DNA of 54,669 nt from assembly GCA_002011075.2 (NCBI GenBank), contig MTMA02000006.1, forward strand, positions 356,860 to 411,528, given 5' to 3'. The notes beneath the pieces are model-generated. The model was not told where the DNA came from, searched no databases, and worked only from the letters and a program-made list of their open reading frames with translations. Origin of the DNA: Candidatus Scotarchaeum otlingeri. GTDB lineage: Archaea > Thermoproteota > Nitrososphaeria > Geothermarchaeales > JDFR-13. Both the position numbers and the translations under genes were made by a program. Shown here one piece after another: positions 8,467 to 16,409 of the stretch. Every line of letters begins with the position of its first letter. Position 1 is the first letter of the stretch.

Positions 8467-9381
8467 ATGGTTCCACAGATTAAGATTATGCTTGAGGAGT
8501 TGGGTGTAACTGGATATGCAAAAGAAAGAATATTAGAGTTGGCTGAGGAGGTGATCGAGGCAACTTACCGATATATCGAAAATTCGCCTTTTAGAGGAAC
8601 CCTTAAAAAAGCTATGCTTCATCTCATTGGTAGAGGTAAATTAATAAGACCTATATTTAGTCTTTTAATAAGCCGGGGGCTAGGTGCAAAGAAGGAACCA
8701 TCAATAAGATTAGCATCAGCTATAGAATTCAGCCACATAGCATCTCTTATACATGACGATATAATAGATAATGCGGACTATAGGCGGGGAGTAAGAAGTG
8801 TACATAGAATTTTTGGTTTAGAGAAGGCGATAGTCACTGGGGACGCCTTTATTTTATTGTCAAATTATCTTACAGCGGATCTAGGAGAGAAAATCATCAA
8901 AGAGAGTTTATTAGCCGGACTAAAGATGTGTATAGGGGAGATAGAAGAATTAGAGTATCAAGATACTGCTGACCTAAGAGAGTATTATAATATAATATAT
9001 AACAAAACAGCCACTTTTTTCGAACATATAGCTAGAGCATCCTCGATACTAGGAGGCGTCTCTGATTTAGATGTAGAAAGATTTGGAGAGATTGGTAAAA
9101 ATCTGGGGATGGCATTTCAAATTAGAGATGATATCTTAGATATATATGGCAAAGAAGACCAGTTAGGAAAACCTATATTTCAAGACAGAAATAGACCCAA
9201 TATTATAGGCATCCTAAAAAGAAATAATATGAGTGATGATGAAGCCCTGAAATATGCAGAGAAACTGTTATGGGGAAGAATATGGATAGCCAAAGATAGA
9301 TTAGATATGGTTCCATTGGATACTTGGGCTAAGAAAGTCTTAGACGCTGTTCTAAACTCGATACCAAGTAGATTTAGATAG
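8467..9381 (+). CDS. Polyprenyl (geranylgeranyl) diphosphate synthase
   Basis: 304 residues of the trans-isoprenyl diphosphate synthase family. The first aspartate-rich motif is DDIID (residues 97-101), followed by the RRG that binds diphosphate. The second is DDILD (221-225). GKLIRPIF near residue 58 binds IPP. The enzyme builds C15-C20 (or longer) chains for archaeal ether lipids, and length and motifs fit IdsA-type GGPP synthase; chain length cannot be read safely from sequence. A TATA-like AATATTTATTT about 25 nt before the ATG indicates a leaderless transcript. The next gene overlaps its stop by one base, making an operon with the CcmF-like membrane protein. Confidence 0.92.
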   Translation: MVPQIKIMLEELGVTGYAKERILELAEEVIEATYRYIENSPFRGTLKKAMLHLIGRGKLIRPIFSLLISRGLGAKKEPSIRLASAIEFSHIASLIHDDIIDNADYRRGVRSVHRIFGLEKAIVTGDAFILLSNYLTADLGEKIIKESLLAGLKMCIGEIEELEYQDTADLREYYNIIYNKTATFFEHIARASSILGGVSDLDVERFGEIGKNLGMAFQIRDDILDIYGKEDQLGKPIFQDRNRPNIIGILKRNNMSDDEALKYAEKLLWGRIWIAKDRLDMVPLDTWAKKVLDAVLNSIPSRFR

Positions 9382-11261
9382 TGAAGTGTATGACAATCTA
9401 TAACTTAGCATTATTGATAATCTCCTTAATATTATTTCTGGATGCTTACTTCATGTCAAAGCCGTACTCCAAAAGAAAAGCAGCATCTATCCTGATATAT
9501 TCAAATTTACTCATACTTATAATATTCACCATATGGATACTAACAAGATATATAGCTATGGATAAAAACTTTGAATTTGTAGTGCTTACAAGCCATAGCG
9601 CCCTACCCCTACACCTTAAGATCTTATCATTTCTAGATGGACTGCCAAGACTTTTTCCCCTAATTGTGTCATTATCTGTTTATACAGGCTTTAGAATTAT
9701 ATACCGAGCATACCTTCCACACGCAGAGGTTTCATTTTTACAGAAACACATAAGTCTCTATATGGGGCTGATATTCCTCTCATATTTTCTGATGACCCCT
9801 ATTAGAACAGTGGAAGGGTATATAGATGGAATGGGGATTTATCCCTTATTTCTCCATCCATACAGCTTTATACCCGATTTATTATCAAAGATAGGTGTAG
9901 GTATGACATTCATTCTTGTACCTATATTGGCTAACTATCATCGATTAAAAATACTACCTTTTCGAAAAGAAAAGTTGGTGAGCATTATTTCGATTTTTAT
10001 ATTTATTCTATTATTATTCTCATTAGCAATAAGATTCATATTTAAACTAGAAATATACGGATATCATTCTTATTGGATATGGAGTAGTTATGATATATCC
10101 CTCCTATCACTAATGTTTTCCACGTGGTTAATACTGTTTGCGTTAAAACTAAGTAAATTAGGGTCAGAAATGATAATGTTGTTGACTTCAATAGTCTTAA
10201 GTGCATCGTCACTATATACTTGGATATTTCTCACTCCAGATAGCCGCCTAATAATTCAAGACACCATTGGAATATACAATTATTTACCTATATTCTTACC
10301 ACTAATACCTCTATTTTTACTTGATAGAGATATTTATATTAAGAAAATATACCCCCGTCGCTATTCGGATTCCAGTGAATTAAAGTTCGCAGCATTACAT
10401 ATCTCATTTTCATTTTCAGTATTACTTATGTTAGAAATTCTAACATCTCTAACTATATATTCCTCGCTAACTGGCAATCCTAATCTTAAGCCTAACCCGG
10501 CTTTTATGCTTCTCTCTATCTATATAATAATATTCTCACTATTAGGCGCTTCATTACTAGAACTGATTAGAATGAAAGGTCGGCAGCGCTACCCTGCCAT
10601 TCTTTACTCAGTAATTATCCTCGTACCCCTTATTATCAATTCATTCCAAAATGGCATTTCAATATTATATATAATGTTCATTATAGGAGGATCGGTAATC
10701 TTATCATCACTATCCATTCTAAAAGATAGAATAATCGATGAAAAGTTAAGTAGAATACTTTTCCTTATTATTCTAATGGCGATAATACTTACAGTATCAA
10801 GCTATTCTAAGAATATTATTGTTGTCGAAGAAGGAAAGACATATCTTATCGATAACATATCTATTACCCCATTATCTTTCAACAGAGAATTCTCAGAGTT
10901 GATTGTGCCAGTAACCATAAATTCAACAGATTATTATTATGTCAGAGACTTAGCGATGGTTAAGATAGACGGCTATAACTATGAATTTGAGTATATTAGA
11001 TATTCACGTGGTATTTCTTTACTTACTAGTGTAAGCGCAGGGTATAATACTATAATATATGGAGCCATAATAGGGGAACTAGCTAATGCTACTAGATATT
11101 CATTTACAGTCGTTAAAATATCTCCTCAGTGGTTGTATAAGTATGTAATTCCTATTCTCATATTAATAATGGGAATTTCGATGAATTCTTATGGAGAGAT
11201 AAAAATCAAAGATGCAAAAGATAGCAAACCCAAAAGAAGACACACCTTCCAAAAGGAATAA
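9381..11261 (+). CDS. Large polytopic membrane protein, divergent CcmF-like
   Basis: 626 residues with about 14 membrane helices and an extracytoplasmic domain at roughly 490-595, before a last helix and a Lys-rich tail. Several blocks line up with CcmF cytochrome c heme lyase. VVLTSHSALPLHLKI (67-81) matches the region after the second helix. GMGIYPLFLHPYSF (150-163) matches the GLNPLLQ block. GYHSYWIWSSYDISLLSLM (227-245) matches the WWD block, with YWIW and S-LL kept but the DPVEN core lost. VVEEGKTYLI resembles the start of the CcmF C-terminal domain. The family call is therefore probable, but heme-lyase activity is doubtful. GTG 9381 overlaps the GGPP synthase stop; ATG 9390 is an alternative start. 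The end overlaps uppP by 73 nt, tail to tail. Confidence 0.6.
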   Translation: MKCMTIYNLALLIISLILFLDAYFMSKPYSKRKAASILIYSNLLILIIFTIWILTRYIAMDKNFEFVVLTSHSALPLHLKILSFLDGLPRLFPLIVSLSVYTGFRIIYRAYLPHAEVSFLQKHISLYMGLIFLSYFLMTPIRTVEGYIDGMGIYPLFLHPYSFIPDLLSKIGVGMTFILVPILANYHRLKILPFRKEKLVSIISIFIFILLLFSLAIRFIFKLEIYGYHSYWIWSSYDISLLSLMFSTWLILFALKLSKLGSEMIMLLTSIVLSASSLYTWIFLTPDSRLIIQDTIGIYNYLPIFLPLIPLFLLDRDIYIKKIYPRRYSDSSELKFAALHISFSFSVLLMLEILTSLTIYSSLTGNPNLKPNPAFMLLSIYIIIFSLLGASLLELIRMKGRQRYPAILYSVIILVPLIINSFQNGISILYIMFIIGGSVILSSLSILKDRIIDEKLSRILFLIILMAIILTVSSYSKNIIVVEEGKTYLIDNISITPLSFNREFSELIVPVTINSTDYYYVRDLAMVKIDGYNYEFEYIRYSRGISLLTSVSAGYNTIIYGAIIGELANATRYSFTVVKISPQWLYKYVIPILILIMGISMNSYGEIKIKDAKDSKPKRRHTFQKE

Positions 11262-11947
11262 GATGCAACTTTATTCATCATAATCCTTAGGGTCAAAATC
11301 CCCGATAGAAAAGCCGTTATAAACGCTGCCAATAACTCTATGTCTGAGATAAATTGCAATTGGCCGGAAGTAACAGTTATAGCTAAGCCAGATAGCCCAG
11401 TAAAAGGTATACCTATCAAAAAAGATAATTTAAATGCATTTCTAACAGAAAATCCTTTATATAGTAAATAGGCCATGGTAATCCCTGACCTACTCACCCC
11501 CGGTAAAGCACTTAATCCCTGGATCAAACCTATATATAACCATATTCTTAGAGGGACCTCATCTTCGAAGAAACTCTCTTTTAATATCCCTCTCCTTTCA
11601 AAGATTCCCGTAAGAATCAAGAAGATTCCTATCATCATAGGCACAGCATATTCGATAGAACTTATAATTTGTGAAACTGTAAAATACAAAGGGATCCCAA
11701 CGATATATGATAAAGCTAAAGTAGGAATGATATACTTGAAATACTTCCTTTTCATTATATCATGAATAAAATATATCAGTCCAGCAAATGCAGTGGGTAG
11801 GTGAAGTGCTATACTATAGTCATAACCAGGAGATGCTAAACCAATATAGTATAGTAAAAGATATAAGTTGCCACTACTACTTATAGGAATCCATTCTAAT
11901 ATTCCCTGTAGAATTCCTATTATAGAGCCGCGTATAATATCTAACAA
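11189..11947 (-). CDS. uppP: UppP/BacA-type polyprenyl diphosphatase
   Basis: A protein of about 252 residues with some eight membrane helices. It has both family signatures: GILQGILEWIPISSSGN near the N-terminus (the Q/E-x3-E plus SSSG motif) and LPGVSRSGITMAYL (the PGxSRSxxT motif). The family removes a phosphate from C55-type carrier diphosphates; in archaea the substrate would be dolichyl-type or other polyprenyl diphosphates used in glycosylation. The residue after SSSG, usually His, is Asn here. The frame opens at TTG 11980, but TTG 11947 follows GAGGGG at 11962-11957 with good spacing and is preferred. The 3' end overlaps the CcmF-like gene on the other strand. Confidence 0.88.
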   Translation of the reverse strand: MLDIIRGSIIGILQGILEWIPISSSGNLYLLLYYIGLASPGYDYSIALHLPTAFAGLIYFIHDIMKRKYFKYIIPTLALSYIVGIPLYFTVSQIISSIEYAVPMMIGIFLILTGIFERRGILKESFFEDEVPLRIWLYIGLIQGLSALPGVSRSGITMAYLLYKGFSVRNAFKLSFLIGIPFTGLSGLAITVTSGQLQFISDIELLAAFITAFLSGILTLRIMMNKVASYSFWKVCLLLGLLSFASLIFISP

Positions 11948-11994
11948 TAAGTATTCCCCCTCTTTATAACTAAAAATCAAGTAATATACTAATC

Positions 11995-12010
11995 TAATAT
12001 AAATATATCC
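11995..12010. promoter_or_regulatory. AT-rich TATA region, possibly bidirectional
   Basis: TAATATAAATATATCC reads as a TATA box on both strands. On the minus strand it lies about 25 nt before position 11980-11975, a suitable transcription start for uppP. On the plus strand it lies about 25 nt before the first hairpin of the candidate RNA at 12024. Confidence 0.35.
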
Positions 12011-12021
12011 AGATACCTATA

Positions 12022-12152
12022 GCCAGCTATCATAGCTGTGAATCCGGGTATATGCCTAACTCAACACCTGCGGCTATGCGCCTATCCCCCAAGTTAATTA
12101 CCAAAGAATTACATGTGTATTTCCTCGTTATGGGGCCCCTAACCTATTTTTT
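12022..12152 (+). ncRNA. Candidate structured non-coding RNA
   Basis: No ORF covers this stretch. It is about 45 per cent GC in an AT-rich neighbourhood and folds into a row of hairpins. These are CAGCTA/TAGCTG (12024-12038); GGGTATATGC pairing with GCCTATCCC (12046-12055 with 12080-12088, one bulge and one mismatch); TAATT/AATTA (12095-12111); and a GC-rich hairpin at 12127-12143 followed by six T. A TATA-like element lies about 25 nt upstream on the plus strand. I compared it by eye with RNase P RNA, SRP RNA and C/D guides and found no convincing match. Plus-strand orientation rests on the T-run and the TATA element. Confidence 0.4.
12127..12152 (+). terminator. Hairpin plus T-run terminator-like element
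   Basis: GTTATGG-GGCC-CCTAAC forms a stem with a GGCC loop and one unpaired base, followed by CTATTTTTT. T-runs are the known archaeal termination signal. It would end a plus-strand transcript in the 12022-12150 interval. Confidence 0.4.
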
Positions 12153-12216
12153 GATCTAGCTACCCTGATGATAAATAATGAGTGTAAAGTTTTGTTCATA
12201 TTATGTTATAATGAGA

Positions 12217-12332
12217 TAGCCGGGGTGGGATTCGAACCCACGTCGCCAGGTTTCCCCTAGGGAAACACCGATCCAGAGCCTGGTATCCCTAACCCCTCCT
12301 TAATGGAGGATTGGCCACTAGACGACCCGGCT
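12217..12332 (-). tRNA. tRNA-Gln(CUG) with an anticodon-loop intron and a D-loop insertion
   Basis: Read on the minus strand, the acceptor stem is AGCCGGG (12332-12326) with CCCGGCT (12224-12218) and discriminator A at 12217; CCA is not encoded. The T arm is GTGGG TTCGAAT CCCAC (12241-12225). The anticodon stem is CCAGG (12283-12279) with CCTGG (12250-12246). The loop begins CTCTGGA, giving anticodon CUG at 12276-12274. The loop is 28 nt instead of 7, so a 21-nt intron (about 12272-12252) sits at the canonical 37/38 site. The D stem GTCT (12323-12320) pairs with GGAT (12288-12285), but the D loop is 31 nt, about 22 more than usual, with an internal CCTCC/GGAGG hairpin. That suggests a second, non-canonical intron. 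Confidence 0.9.
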
Positions 12333-12362
12333 ATTCTCCAATAATCTAATCATCTCATACCT

Positions 12363-12377
12363 TTATCTATAAATTTT
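12363..12377. promoter_or_regulatory. Shared TATA region between tRNA-Gln and the flavin reductase-like gene
   Basis: TTATCTATAAATTTT lies about 25 nt before the ATG at 12396, which indicates a leaderless mRNA, and about 35 nt before the tRNA 5' end on the other strand. It reads as a TATA box in both directions. There is no other candidate in the 63 nt between the two genes. Confidence 0.45.
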
Positions 12378-12395
12378 ATTCTCTAATATATAGAT

Positions 12396-12965
12396 ATGAA
12401 AGTAATAGAAATCGACCATATCAGATTAATTCAACCTCTATTGGCAACACTAATAACATCAAGCTATAAAAATGATGATGCCATAATGACCGCCTCATGG
12501 GTAATGCCGGTGTCATATATACCCCCTGTTGTTGCAGTAGCTATATCACCAGAACGCTATACCCATCGTATAGTTAAGTATAGCGGAGAATATGCTGTGA
12601 ACATAATGACTTATGAATATTTAGATAATGTGCATTGTGCAGGAACAATTTCGAAGAAGAATTATCCAGATAAATTTATTAGAGTAGGTTTAACACCTAT
12701 TAGAGCAAAGAAGATAAATTCAATAGTTCTTAAAGAAGCAATTGGCGTTCTAGAATGTAAAGTTAAAGATACATTAATCACCGGTGATCATGAGCTATTT
12801 GTTGCCGACGTTATTTATGCGTATATCAACAATGACAAAGCCTATTCTACTCACTGGATACCGGCATATTATAAGCCTCTTCTATATATATCGGAGGGAC
12901 ATTATCTAACTATTGACAGTAATACAGTTAAAAAAATGGATATGCCCACGGAGGATAGAGATTGA
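12396..12965 (+). CDS. Flavin reductase-like FMN-binding protein (flavoredoxin type)
   Basis: 189 residues of the split-barrel flavin reductase domain family. Visible blocks are LATLITSSYKNDDAIMTASWVMPVS-type start (residues 16-40), the PPVVAVAISPERYTHRIV strand-helix, EYAVNIMTYEYLDNVHCAG, and a C-terminal barrel strand with GDHELFVADVI. Such proteins bind FMN and either reduce free flavin with NAD(P)H or act as electron carriers. No partner oxygenase is nearby. The start codon sits at the expected transcript start. The stop overlaps the start of the next gene by 4 nt. Confidence 0.85.
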   Translation: MKVIEIDHIRLIQPLLATLITSSYKNDDAIMTASWVMPVSYIPPVVAVAISPERYTHRIVKYSGEYAVNIMTYEYLDNVHCAGTISKKNYPDKFIRVGLTPIRAKKINSIVLKEAIGVLECKVKDTLITGDHELFVADVIYAYINNDKAYSTHWIPAYYKPLLYISEGHYLTIDSNTVKKMDMPTEDRD

Positions 12966-13828
12966 AAATTACCTTTATCGCGGGCGAATCATTTGGAACG
13001 AGGAGCATGGCCACATACATTGAAACAAAAGACGCTAATATATTAATTGATCCGGGTGTAGCTCTAGCTCCCCGGAGGTTTGGGCTACCTCCACATCCTA
13101 TAGAACTAGATAAACAGAAAGAGCACTGGAATAATATAGTAGAATATGGTAAAAAAGCCGATATCATGGTAATTACACACTATCACTATGATCATCACAA
13201 CCCTAGGCAAGACATATCTACAATGTTTTCTGATAAAATTGTATTATGTAAAGATCCAACTGAAAATATAAATTATAGCCAGAGTAGGAGAGGAATATAC
13301 TTTATCGAGAAAATAAATAAGTATGTAAGAAAGACGGAGTATGCAGATGGAAAGACATTCAGATTTGGAGATACATATCTAGTATTCTCGGCCCCCCTTC
13401 CACATGGTGAAGACACTAGATTAGGCTATGTTTTAGGTGTATACATATATGATGGAGAGAATTCATTTCTCTTCTCTAGTGATGTAGAAGGAATACCCCT
13501 TAAAGAACAACTTGATTTTATCCACAGCCAAAATCCACAATTATTATATATTGATGGACCATTAACATACATGTTAGGATCGAAATATAATAAAGACATA
13601 TTACATATGTCAATATCTAATCTACTCAGATTAACGGATATGGATAATCTAGAGGTATTTATCTTAGATCATCATTTGATCCGAGATGCAGAATGGTTAA
13701 GTTGGGTATTAGAGGTTTATGAAGCCGCTAGGTATAATGGCATATGGATCGGTACAGCCGCCGAATTTATGGGCAAGAAACCTAAACTTTTAGAGGCCTA
13801 TAGACGAGAATTATATAGAGAGCGGTAA
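12962..13828 (+). CDS. UPF0282 family metallo-beta-lactamase-fold protein
   Basis: 288 residues. The N-terminal strand and SFGTRSMATYIET are followed by ILIDPGVALAPRRFGLPPHP, characteristic of the archaeal UPF0282 group. The metal motif HYHYDHH is near residue 77 and further ligand candidates are in LPHGED and DHHLIRD. The substrate of UPF0282 is unknown. A TTG start overlaps the previous stop (TTGA) with GGAGG just upstream, so it is translationally coupled to the flavin reductase-like gene. Confidence 0.85.
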   Translation: MKITFIAGESFGTRSMATYIETKDANILIDPGVALAPRRFGLPPHPIELDKQKEHWNNIVEYGKKADIMVITHYHYDHHNPRQDISTMFSDKIVLCKDPTENINYSQSRRGIYFIEKINKYVRKTEYADGKTFRFGDTYLVFSAPLPHGEDTRLGYVLGVYIYDGENSFLFSSDVEGIPLKEQLDFIHSQNPQLLYIDGPLTYMLGSKYNKDILHMSISNLLRLTDMDNLEVFILDHHLIRDAEWLSWVLEVYEAARYNGIWIGTAAEFMGKKPKLLEAYRRELYRER

Positions 13829-13870
13829 AAAAACTATTTATATCGAATGTGACTCTGAATATAAGAGGAT

Positions 13871-15691
13871 ATGGCTATGAGAGGAATCCTTAAAGAATTA
13901 ATTATAGAAAACTTTATGTCATATAAATATGCACGGATTAATTTTAAACCCGGATTAAACCTAATAATAGGGCCAAATGGCTCAGGTAAGTCGAGTATAT
14001 TATTAGCTCTATCTATAGCATTGGGACAGTCATATACCGAAAGATCTAGAAAATTAGGAGAACTAATAAGGTGGGGAGAGGAATATGGTAGAATAACCGT
14101 GAAACTAGATAACTCGGAGATAAATGGAGAAAGACCCTTTCCACGAATTAAGCGGGACGAAGTTGTGATAACTAGATATTTACGAAGAGATGGACATTAT
14201 CACTTCGAGCTGAATTATCGTGATGTGGCTAAAGCGGAATTATCCTCTCTCCTTAAGAATATAGGTCTTAATCCTGATAACCAACTAATTATTATGCACC
14301 AAAATATGATAGAAGCCTTTGGCGTCGTTGACCCGCAGACTAAAATAAGGATGTTTGAAGAAGCGGTGGGACTAAAAGATTATAGAGACAAGATTCTCGA
14401 ATCCAGAAATAAGTTATCAACATTATTGAATGAAGAAGAGGAGTTGGTTAGAAATCTAAGTGAAGCGGAAGGATTGTTGGCGAGATTAAAAAAGGAGTAT
14501 AAGAAATTACTGAAGAAGCGAAGCTTAATCTCAAAGAGAGATTTCCTCTTAAAAGAGTTTCTATGGAGTAAATACTTTAAATCTAAGAGCGAACTAGATC
14601 AAATTAAAAAAGAAATATCACGAGTATCGGAGGAGATCGCTGAGCTGAAGACGAATGCAGAGCGCTATCGAATGTTATCAAATAGAACTTATCAAGTAAT
14701 TAATACCACATATTACAGGCTATTGGAAATAATGGAGGAATTATTGCACATTTCTTATGAAATGGGATCTGGAAATGCAAGTTTGGAGAATGAGCTTAGC
14801 AAATTAAAAGAAAGATTTAACGAGACAATAGAAAAACTAAGGGATAGTTACTCAGAGCATATAGATGCTAAGATAAATGAAGGCATTACGAATTACAGAC
14901 TCTCAGACTTAGAGAATAGACTTAGAGAGTTGAAGAAACATGCTAACCGATTATCTAAGGAAGTTGACACTGCATATAGAGAGGCTATTGAGGAAAGCGA
15001 GCAGATTAGAACATCCAGAAAACCCTCAGAGATTCTCAATGAGATAAGGGAAATAGACCTAATCCTAAGATACTACAAAGATGTTGATGACGAGATTGAA
15101 GAGACATATAAATATTATAGACGTCTTAGCATGGATCTTAAAAGGAAAGTTGAAGATGTCAGGAAAAACAGAGAGGAAGCAGCTAAAGAATTGGATAAAA
15201 GAATTAGAATATGGAAAGAAAAGCTAGCCAACATTGTCTCAGATGTCTCCCTCGAATATAGTAGGTTACTAAATGGCCTAGGCGCAAGAGGATATGCTAG
15301 AATAATCAATAGTGATGATGTCGATAATGCTGGATTAGAATTGGTGGTTGGGTTCAGAGGCGGAGAAGAGAAGGTCTTAGATGCATATACTCAGAGTGGA
15401 GGTGAGAGAACTACGGCGGTAATGCTCTTCCTAATCGCTTTACAAACATATATAAAATCTCCATTACGGGCGGTCGATGAGTTTGATGTGCATATGGATC
15501 CAAGGAACAGAGAGTTAATAATGACATATCTTCTAGAAATAATGAGGGATCGTCAAGAACAATATATAGTGATAACTCCGGGATATGTAACGGATAGATT
15601 TAAGGATTCTCATATAATAATAGTTCAGAAAACCGGTGAATATTCTGTAGTTAATGTATTACGGGAGGTTGATGATGTCAGGTCAAAATGA
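13871..15691 (+). CDS. Short SMC-related ATPase (coalescin / archaeal SMC-related type)
   Basis: 606 residues with a split ABC ATPase. Walker A is GPNGSGKSS (34-42), there is a Q-loop region with IIMHQNMIEAF, and the C-terminal signature is QSGGERTT (508-515). Walker B is VDEFDVHMDP (535-544). Between about 165 and 470 lies a charged coiled coil. At about 300 residues it is far shorter than the 600 or more of canonical SMC, and no globular hinge domain is recognisable. DEFDVHMD resembles Smc6-like and archaeal SMC-related proteins. Crenarchaeal coalescin (ClsN) has a similar role in chromosome compartments. The next two genes encode kleisin-like and winged-helix proteins, so a three-part complex is expected. 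The kleisin start lies inside the end of this gene (17-nt overlap). Confidence 0.85.
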   Translation: MAMRGILKELIIENFMSYKYARINFKPGLNLIIGPNGSGKSSILLALSIALGQSYTERSRKLGELIRWGEEYGRITVKLDNSEINGERPFPRIKRDEVVITRYLRRDGHYHFELNYRDVAKAELSSLLKNIGLNPDNQLIIMHQNMIEAFGVVDPQTKIRMFEEAVGLKDYRDKILESRNKLSTLLNEEEELVRNLSEAEGLLARLKKEYKKLLKKRSLISKRDFLLKEFLWSKYFKSKSELDQIKKEISRVSEEIAELKTNAERYRMLSNRTYQVINTTYYRLLEIMEELLHISYEMGSGNASLENELSKLKERFNETIEKLRDSYSEHIDAKINEGITNYRLSDLENRLRELKKHANRLSKEVDTAYREAIEESEQIRTSRKPSEILNEIREIDLILRYYKDVDDEIEETYKYYRRLSMDLKRKVEDVRKNREEAAKELDKRIRIWKEKLANIVSDVSLEYSRLLNGLGARGYARIINSDDVDNAGLELVVGFRGGEEKVLDAYTQSGGERTTAVMLFLIALQTYIKSPLRAVDEFDVHMDPRNRELIMTYLLEIMRDRQEQYIVITPGYVTDRFKDSHIIIVQKTGEYSVVNVLREVDDVRSK

Positions 15692-16409
15692 AATTTATGA
15701 GCGGATTATCGACCTTTCGATAAAGGTTGTTCAAGGAAAACTAGACCCTTTGGATGTCGATATAGGTAGGTATCTAAAACTATTGAAGGAGAAAGAATTG
15801 GATATATCGAATGTATCGGAGTTATATATGGATATATATGCTTTGAATGGTCTAGTTCTAATATTGGAGGCACAATATAAACGGCTGAAATCGGGTGGTT
15901 TAGGGTTATATATTGAACCTTTACTTGTAAAGCTAAAAGCTAAGCAATTATCATTAGAATCTATATCCCGGATATTCATTAAGTGTTGGCATCCATCCAT
16001 CAGTATACAGATATCTACTACAGAGTCGATAATAGAGGCTATTAATTATTATAATCAACTTAAACCGATTAATGAAAGACGGTTTAAGATAGATGCAGCG
16101 CCTATAGTTAGTGCTACATCTATACCAAGCTTAATCCTCCCTAGTGAATTGGAAGATATGATGGAGAAACTTCTTAAGGAGCTGTGGAAAGAATCGGGTG
16201 GAGACTGGATAGAATACTATACCTTTATATCGAAAGGCGGGGATAAAGTGGAAAGAGCATATATATTGAGTTTCATAATTACGAGTGGATGGGCTGAATT
16301 AAAGCTTAGACGGTTTGAAGATAAAATATTAATTAGGCCGATAAAAAGTGTAGCTCAACCCGACGATGTATATTCAGTTGCTACAGAATTGAAAGGTGAT
16401 ACTCAATGA
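15675..16409 (+). CDS. ScpA-like kleisin
   Basis: About 244 residues. The N-terminal block has KLDPLDVDIGRYLKLLKEKE, like the LDPWDIDI start of ScpA, and then a helix YALNGLVLILEAQYKRLK. The C-terminal 70 residues form a winged helix (RAYILSFIITSGWAELKLRRFEDKILIRPI) like the ScpA C-domain that binds the SMC head. The middle is linker. The frame opens at ATG 15654, but GGGAGG at 15663-15668 and the overlap favour ATG 15675 (15672 also possible). The gene lies between the SMC-like ATPase and the winged-helix gene, with overlaps at both ends, so the products are probably subunits of one complex. Confidence 0.75.
   Translation: MSGQNEIYERIIDLSIKVVQGKLDPLDVDIGRYLKLLKEKELDISNVSELYMDIYALNGLVLILEAQYKRLKSGGLGLYIEPLLVKLKAKQLSLESISRIFIKCWHPSISIQISTTESIIEAINYYNQLKPINERRFKIDAAPIVSATSIPSLILPSELEDMMEKLLKELWKESGGDWIEYYTFISKGGDKVERAYILSFIITSGWAELKLRRFEDKILIRPIKSVAQPDDVYSVATELKGDTQ

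Noticed and set aside
12022-12152. RNase P RNA or SRP RNA identity for the structured region
   Set aside because: A GAGGAAA string on the minus strand recalls RNase P, but the matching 3' ACAGAA block is missing and the pairing does not fit; no SRP helix 8 pattern was found.
12164-12175. C-box-like CTGATGATAA near the candidate RNA
   Set aside because: No D box (CTGA) or second C/D pair follows within 60 nt, so no C/D guide RNA can be supported.
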